Part shown: positions 28,802 to 33,649 of the stretch, piece by piece
How the letters are laid out: each line of letters begins with the position of its first letter
Numbering within the stretch: the first letter of the stretch is position 1
From: Asparagopsis taxiformis
Lineage: Eukaryota > Rhodophyta > Florideophyceae > Bonnemaisoniales > Bonnemaisoniaceae
Direction of reading: 5' to 3'
Assembly (NCBI GenBank): GCA_030407315.1
Contig: JALQPE010002964.1
Location: forward strand, 1 to 33,649
Length of the DNA stretch: 33,649 nucleotides
Notes under the pieces: model-generated
Seen by the model: the letters and a program-made list of their open reading frames with translations, nothing else
The model's database searches: none
Told to the model about the DNA's origin: nothing
Made by a program: the position numbers and the translations under genes

Positions 28802-30766
28802 AGCAGTCTGAGAACCAAGAACGGGATGTTTACAAACAGTTTTTACGACAAACTGGAATATGCTACCGGGACAAAGGCAATGCAGGAGACGAAAGCGGAG
28901 GAGGAGAGGGAACGGAATCGCATGACCCCCGGAGAAATAGAAAAAGCACTTGTTGATGGCGCCAAAGCAGAAGACGAAGAAGCACCTACTGCCGCAGAAC
29001 AGGGAAATAATTCTACAGAGAAGGAAACTGTGGAAACTTCTGGTCCTGTTCAAGCAGAAGAAGGAGTATCTGCCGAAGCCCAAGCAGAGCAGGAAGTTTC
29101 TGCTGTTGTGGAGGAAGAACAGGAAATTACTCCAAATGTGGTGGCTGAAGAAGTGATTCCTGCTGTCGCGACGAAAGCAATAGAAGAGGCACCTCTGAGC
29201 ACCCCGAAAGAAGCAGAAGACCGTCCTGCCGCAGCAAAAGAGGGAGGACAGGAACGTCCTGCCACGCGTCTTTGCAGCAGCTGAGAAGAGGGAAGCAGAA
29301 CGTCTTGCTGTTCTCCAAAAAGAACAGGAACGTCTTTCAGCTTCAAGGGCAGAGCGGGAAAGTCGTGCCAGGGATAATTCGCCGGGAAGGATTGTCAGAG
29401 AAGATCTTCCTCAGGGAAGGAAACAAAGCGGCGATACGCAAAGTCTGGATATCAACTTGGACAATAGTGGTCGCATGGACATAGACACGCCTGGACAACA
29501 AGCTGGAGATGCGCAGAACCGCTCTGTGATATTGAAACTTCGAATCAGGACACCAGAAACTTACAGCACTAGCCCGGCCGAAGTGGACAAGGAGAATTCG
29601 GGAAGAAGCAGGAGTTCTGGTGGAAGCGGCGATGAAAACGAGTCCAGGTTGGATAAGAAGCGAAGAAGGGAAGATACTAGCGCGAAGTTTTCTGAGCCCA
29701 ATACGCCGGATGACAACATTGAGATTGGGCCTCCCCGGGAAAAGAAGAGTAGAGTCAATGCAAGAAAACGAACGACTGGAGAAGAAGCACCACTCTTCAC
29801 TGACGAGCAAGAAAACTCCCTTCCAGACCGCACATTCGCAGAGGACATACCTGAGAAGCTGCCTTTATGCGTTCCTTCCAACTCGAGAATGAAGTATTAT
29901 ATCACAGAAGAAGACATTGATACAATCCGGACGGAGATAATGGAAGCAGCTGCAGGCTACTCTACTTTGGTATGTCCCCTCGGTTCTTGTGAAAGCCAAC
30001 AATACTTCAGCTACCAGAGAAGAATGATCGACGAGCTTGGTTACGTGGTGTTGCAAGACATTTTCTCTTCTACTACAGTGGGAGCAGCTACGCACGAGTT
30101 ATTCACACAGATGGCCAGCACATTCCAAGGTACTACAAGTGGCTCAAGTGCAAGTCAGAAGAACCCGTGGAAACCACTTCGACCGAAAGACAGCACTGGT
30201 GTATTCAAGACGGACCGGAAAAGCATCTCGATGACCTTGAGCAAGAAAGCGCGCGGCAGTACAGGAACAAGCTGATTCTGGAGCTAGGTAAGGCGATTTG
30301 TGCGGAGAACCTGAAGCTCGGGTTTGGAAGAGAAGAAGCGGTGGTCTTTCCAGAAACGGGTCTTCGTCTGATTTTGACCGCAGAAGGTAGTCAGGAGCAA
30401 CTTATGCATACCGATGTTCCCGTCCGTGAGGGAACTGGAACTGGTCCTCTCAACTCGCCATCATATTTCATGATGGCTGCTGGTGCGGATGGGTTCATCA
30501 TTCGTATCGCCAAGTTCAGCCATGTGTGCCTAAGTCATCCAGCGAAAGAAAAGTACCGCGTGCCAGTGACGAACGTGCGCATCCCACCGTATTCCCTGCT
30601 TGTATGCCGAACGGACGTGTATCACGGAGGAATGGGATTCGCGGAGGGTCGTTCTTCGGTGAGGTACCAGCATCCTATCCGGTCCCATCTATCACTGCGA
30701 ACTTCCAGGGAGAAGTTGCTACAGCCTCCCTTCAATGTCAACTACTGGGAGCGTTTAGATATCTGA
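28802..30766 (+). CDS. Charged linker plus 2OG-Fe(II) oxygenase-like domain, copy 2
   Basis: This probably continues the ParB gene. 28802-29281 encodes SFYDKLEYATG then a Glu/Ala-rich low-complexity linker. Coding continues from 29283 in the next frame (AEKREAERLAVLQKEQERL) through DKKRRRED, a nuclear signal candidate. The oxygenase part starts near 29889 with MKYYITEEDIDTIR and IDELGYVVLQDIF, and after a third frame change near 30200 carries MHTDVPV (His at 30407, Asp at 30413), FSHVCLSHP, VYHGGMGF (distal His at about 30623) and YQHPIRSHLSL with a candidate 2-oxoglutarate Arg. Short GT-AG intervals 29223-29277 and 30201-30241 would restore frame. The last frame change lies at the same place as one in copy 1, which favours an intron. 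Ligands are complete, so an active enzyme is possible. Substrate unknown. Confidence 0.66.
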
Positions 30767-30987
30767 TGAAATTAGTTCTTAATAGCATTCTATGGCAGGC
30801 ATCAAGGCCGCCTTCAAGTAAACGATGAAAGTTAGGCTAGTACATGACGTTTGCGTATGTAGACGGGTCGAGAGATATACAATACTCAATTTAATATGAG
30901 AAGGGGAGGAAACTATGGTGGGCACTACTAGAATAGAACAAGGTAATATCGCAGTCGTCTTTGGTTACAACATTGAGGTGAGGAAGG
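30767..30987. other. 3' flank of the copy 2 gene
   Basis: A short spacer with no gene, between the oxygenase stop and foldback element E. Confidence 0.3.
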
Positions 30988-31274
30988 CTTACAGATGATG
31001 CAGTTTCGCTGGGGTGCTGACAGCAAAGTCATCGTTACGATGACTTTGCTGTAATGATTTGATTTCTTACAGCAAAGTCATCGTAACGATGACTTTGCTG
31101 TAAGAAATCAAATCATTACAGCGGCCACAATTTTTTACCGGGTAAAAAATTCTTGCTGATTTTTTTACCCGGTAAAATTTTCTCACCACTGTAATCAAAC
31201 CTTTCCTTACAGCAAAGTCATCGTAACGATGACTTTGCTGTAAGCATCCCGGGTAAACGGCTTCGGCTGTAAGC
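30988..31274. mobile_element. Element E: MITE-like foldback with CTTACAG termini
   Basis: The left end, CTTACAGATGATGCAGTTT, is matched in inverse by the right end, AAACGGCTTCGGCTGTAAG (ending about 31274). Inside are CAGCAAAGTCATCG palindromes at 31021-31053, 31066-31104 and 31206-31244, and TTTTACC[C/G]GGTAAAA at about 31132-31149 and 31162-31178. The second palindrome extends to a perfect 75-bp inverted repeat (31048-31122, 36-bp arms around TAA). No open reading frame of its own and no clear target-site duplication; probably a non-autonomous relative of array D. Confidence 0.75.
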
Positions 31275-31815
31275 GGTTGGGAGTTTCGTCCGTCTCCCAC
31301 CCTGGGAAGGGTGAGAAGGGAAGTGTGGAGCCGGGAACATCGTACAACGATGGTTTGGACGGCTGTTGACGCTCTCTGGGGGCACTCTGCGTCGTGCAAG
31401 CCTGGTTTGCGCTGGCTGCACTACCTGGTATTGAACGGTTCTGTGCGCAAAGTTTACTCATGAAGGAGGTAGGGTGTTGTGTACCACACCAACCATAGTT
31501 ACTAACATTTGCAGTGTACTCTAGTGATGTAATTATTATTCTAGTTTCTAGCTATACAATGATATTAAGTAAGTCAGATGTGCACAGAGCATGGTCTAAG
31601 CCTAGCACGGTAGAGAAAGATGGAAGAAAGATTGAAGGGTAGGCATGCAGAGGTATGAAGGCAGCAGTATGTGTAGACTATGGCAGTGGGTAAGAAAATA
31701 TTTCATGCACCAAAGGGTGGGCAGAGTGACATTAGAGAGGTGGTGTGTAGGGGGAAGGTAGGTGGAGATGATGAAGGAGGACAACAGAAACGAGAGCGAG
31801 GGTTGAGACCAACGG
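31275..31815. other. Spacer between foldback elements E and F
   Basis: No gene is supported. Short frames here have no domain-like features. CCCACCCTGGGAAGGGTGAG near 31297 is a small imperfect inverted repeat. Confidence 0.35.
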
Positions 31816-32135
31816 CTTACAGATGGAGCAGTTTACCAGGGATGCTTACAGCAAAGTCATCGTTACGATGACTTTGCTGTAAGGAAGGTTTCATTACAGT
31901 GGCCATGATTTCTTTACCCGGTAAAAAATTCCTGGCCGCTGTAATGAAAACGTTTTCTTACAGCAAAGTCATCGTAACGATGACTTTGCTGTCAGGAAAC
32001 AAACACATACAGTGGCCATGATTTCTTTACCCGGTAAAAAAATTCCTGGCCTCTGTAATGAAACGTTTCCTTACAGCAAAGTCATCGTAACGATGGCTTT
32101 GCTGTAAGGATCCTTGGTAAACTGCCTGAGCTGTA
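31816..32135. mobile_element. Element F: MITE-like foldback related to E
   Basis: It starts CTTACAGATGGAGCAGTTTA, then CCAGGGATGCTTACAGC, and ends with the inverse, AAACTGCCTGAGCTGTAA. Three palindromes, at 31845-31883, 31957-31995 and 32069-32107, are spaced exactly 112 bp. TTTACCCGGTAAA palindromes lie at about 31913 and 32027. It lies between copy 2 and copy 3 of the ParB-like genes, about 200 bp before the copy 3 ATG. Confidence 0.78.
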
Positions 32136-32341
32136 ATTGTCGTACAACGAAAAGTGATGTGGAAGGTTCGGATTGGTCAACCGCTGAATATCATTACCAG
32201 GGTGTATACTAATAGGAATATGTCAGATCTCTAAGTTTCGCCTATCTTACTCAGCTTACGCAGCAAAACAGCTTGTCGTTCAGATCTTCTTCTCTCTTTC
32301 TCAATCTTTCACTCTTCGTTTGTCAATCACTCACCAAAGCA

Positions 32342-33649
32342 ATGGCTCAACAATCCCCCAACGCTTTCGACCGCCAGGTGCGCTCTGCCAGCCGCCGTGA
32401 CAACGATTCTCCCCTCCTTCTCCCTCTCCTTCTCCCTCTCCTTCTCCCTCTCTTCTCCTTCTCTGGCCCCCCCTGTCCCCATGGACGTTTGCGAAGCTGC
32501 TGCAGCGCTGACCCAGCTCAGCCCAGCACCTAAGCCCGTCCCCTCCCCCCCTTCCGCTTCCGATCCCGCGGTTGTCCCGACAATCGACGCTGGCGTTCCC
32601 GCAACTCCGCTTCCGGCTCAATCTGCCGAAGCGGCGCCAGCCGTCGAGGGATCTGGTGCTCCTCTGCCCAGCTCGCCTGCTCCGGACATGATCATCGCGT
32701 CCGGCAGCGACTTGGCAGAGGATGCGGAGAAGGTCGATGATCACAACGCTCGTGACATCGTACCGAACAAGCCTCTCCGCAGCACCAGGCTGGCCTACCC
32801 TGGCACAGTGCCCATCCCGGTGGATGTGGACTACGACATAAGTCCGGAGAGCTGCCGAAACATTCCAGTCTTCATTTCCCCCCTGGATGTTTCTCCTCCG
32901 GCAGTCGTGTCCAGGGTGGTCAGGCCGCATCGCGTTGATGAGTTGAAGAAACGTTTCTCACTCAGGGATTTTCCGTGATTGCTTCACGCGTGTCCGTCTG
33001 CGAGGTGATTGATTCCAATGCAAAAGTACGACTGCAATATGTCGATGGATCTCACCGAGTGACCGCGTTGAAGGCCATTCTCGAGTCGGCTGGACCTGCT
33101 CCTGCGAAGGACAGTCCAGAGTGGGAGGAGTTTGTCAGTCTGACATCTACCGTCGCTTTGGAACTATTCCAGTCGACTTTCTCCTCCCACCGACTCGGCT
33201 TGGCCGGGATGTCTTCTGCTCCGAAGAAGTACTCCCGCTTTCACGGCTGATGAACTTCCACACCCACAATGTCAGCGAGGTAACAGTTGCTGACAATGTG
33301 TGCTCTGTGATGGAGTTCATCAATATCCACCGCCTGGGAAAGAAGAAGATCGAGCCGACCGTTCAATACATAAAAACGGAAAGCGCTGAGCTGGATTCGT
33401 CCGAGACAGCTCATGCGCTACGTCTCGATCGCGCGAGCGAGGTTCAAGACCATTGAAAGCCCTGCTTTCAAGTACTGGTCGAGCATCCCGAACAGCCGGA
33501 TTTCGTGCAGTTCTCTTCGACCGAGGATCTGGCTGGTTGTACGGTGAACTTGTTGTTCAATGGGTCGTTCAGGAGTGCTCCGGATGTGCAGAAGTGTTTC
33601 ATCCTGGAGATGACGGCGCGCTACACTTGTAGCCGTCGGTCGGCCGGGG
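32342..33649 (+). pseudogene. Decayed ParB-like protein, copy 3 (cut by the window end)
   Basis: The ATG at 32342 (MAQQSPNAFDRQVRSASRR) is followed by a CTCCTTCTCC-type microsatellite at 32410-32460, where the frame changes. From 32480 the frame encodes a Pro/Ala-rich linker and then the ParB-like domain: FISPLDVSPPAVVSRVVRPH, RVDELKKRF, a one-base shift near 32955, and YVDGSHRVTALKAIL (33039-33083). VTVADNVCSVMEFI, RYVSIARARFKTIE, KYWSSIPNS and DLAGCTVNLLFNGSF follow in further shifted frames (changes near 33190, 33410 and 33490). All blocks match the intact copy at 27507-28796 in the same order. With at least four shifts it is a pseudogene unless the sequence itself carries indel errors. 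An oxygenase part would be expected beyond the window edge. Confidence 0.75.

Noticed and set aside
31297..31320. Transcription terminator hairpin (CCCACCCTGGGAAGGGTGAG)
   Set aside because: Eukaryotic context, weak pairing and no gene ending at this position.

Overview
The window is eukaryotic nuclear DNA, most likely from an alga or another protist. I lean towards a red alga, but the sequence alone does not settle this. The eukaryotic evidence is a clean 95-bp GT-AG intron (8906-9000), a SET domain, a Tnp2-like DNA transposase, a gag-protease retroelement fragment, basic nuclear-localisation-like clusters and very many palindromic repeats. I see no rRNA, tRNA, CRISPR array or bacterial operon signals.

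The layout is a mosaic of gene modules separated by arrays of palindromic repeats. From left to right: palindrome array A (1-176); a decayed ParB-like plus 2OG-oxygenase-like gene (642-3627); array B (3810-4077); a minus-strand cluster of ParB-like protein (7719-6349), beta-class DNA methyltransferase (6342-4747) and SET domain (4762-4223); a divergent spliced gene of unknown function (8450-9837); array C (9949-10126); an orphan coiled-coil protein (11980-10445); array G (12297-12637); a gag/retropepsin fragment (13707-12652); a 3.5-kb repeat block H (13726-17263) with a dimeric higher-order tandem array; a second type of 2OG-oxygenase-like gene (19686-17543); a 35-bp palindromic minisatellite (array I, 19727-20580); a long hairpin (21280-21420); a broken-up Tnp2-like transposase gene (22379-26179); array D (26293-26836); the best preserved ParB-like plus 2OG-oxygenase-like gene (27507-30766); foldback elements E and F (30988-31274 and 31816-32135); and a third, decayed ParB-like copy running off the window end (32342-33649).

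The central observation is modular. Four ParB-like proteins share the DGxHR signature and a similar helical C-terminal region. Three belong to a family whose two better-covered copies are followed by a linker with a nuclear-localisation-like cluster and then an HxD...H oxygenase-like domain. The fourth is followed in the same reading frame by a DNA methyltransferase and then, on the same strand, by a SET domain. The same targeting-type module therefore appears to be coupled either to a writer (DNA and perhaps histone methylation) or to a putative oxidising eraser. Several of these modules are bounded by palindromes with a common 9-bp core, TACC[C/G]GGTA. I infer that these are selfish or mobile elements carrying chromatin-modifying cargo, and that the palindromes could be recognition sites for the ParB-like or transposase proteins. 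That link is a hypothesis.

Many genes change reading frame. At several places a short GT-AG interval (39-95 bp) would restore the frame, so tiny introns are a serious possibility. In copies 1 and 3, comparison with the better copy shows one-base indels that introns cannot explain, so those copies are called pseudogenes.
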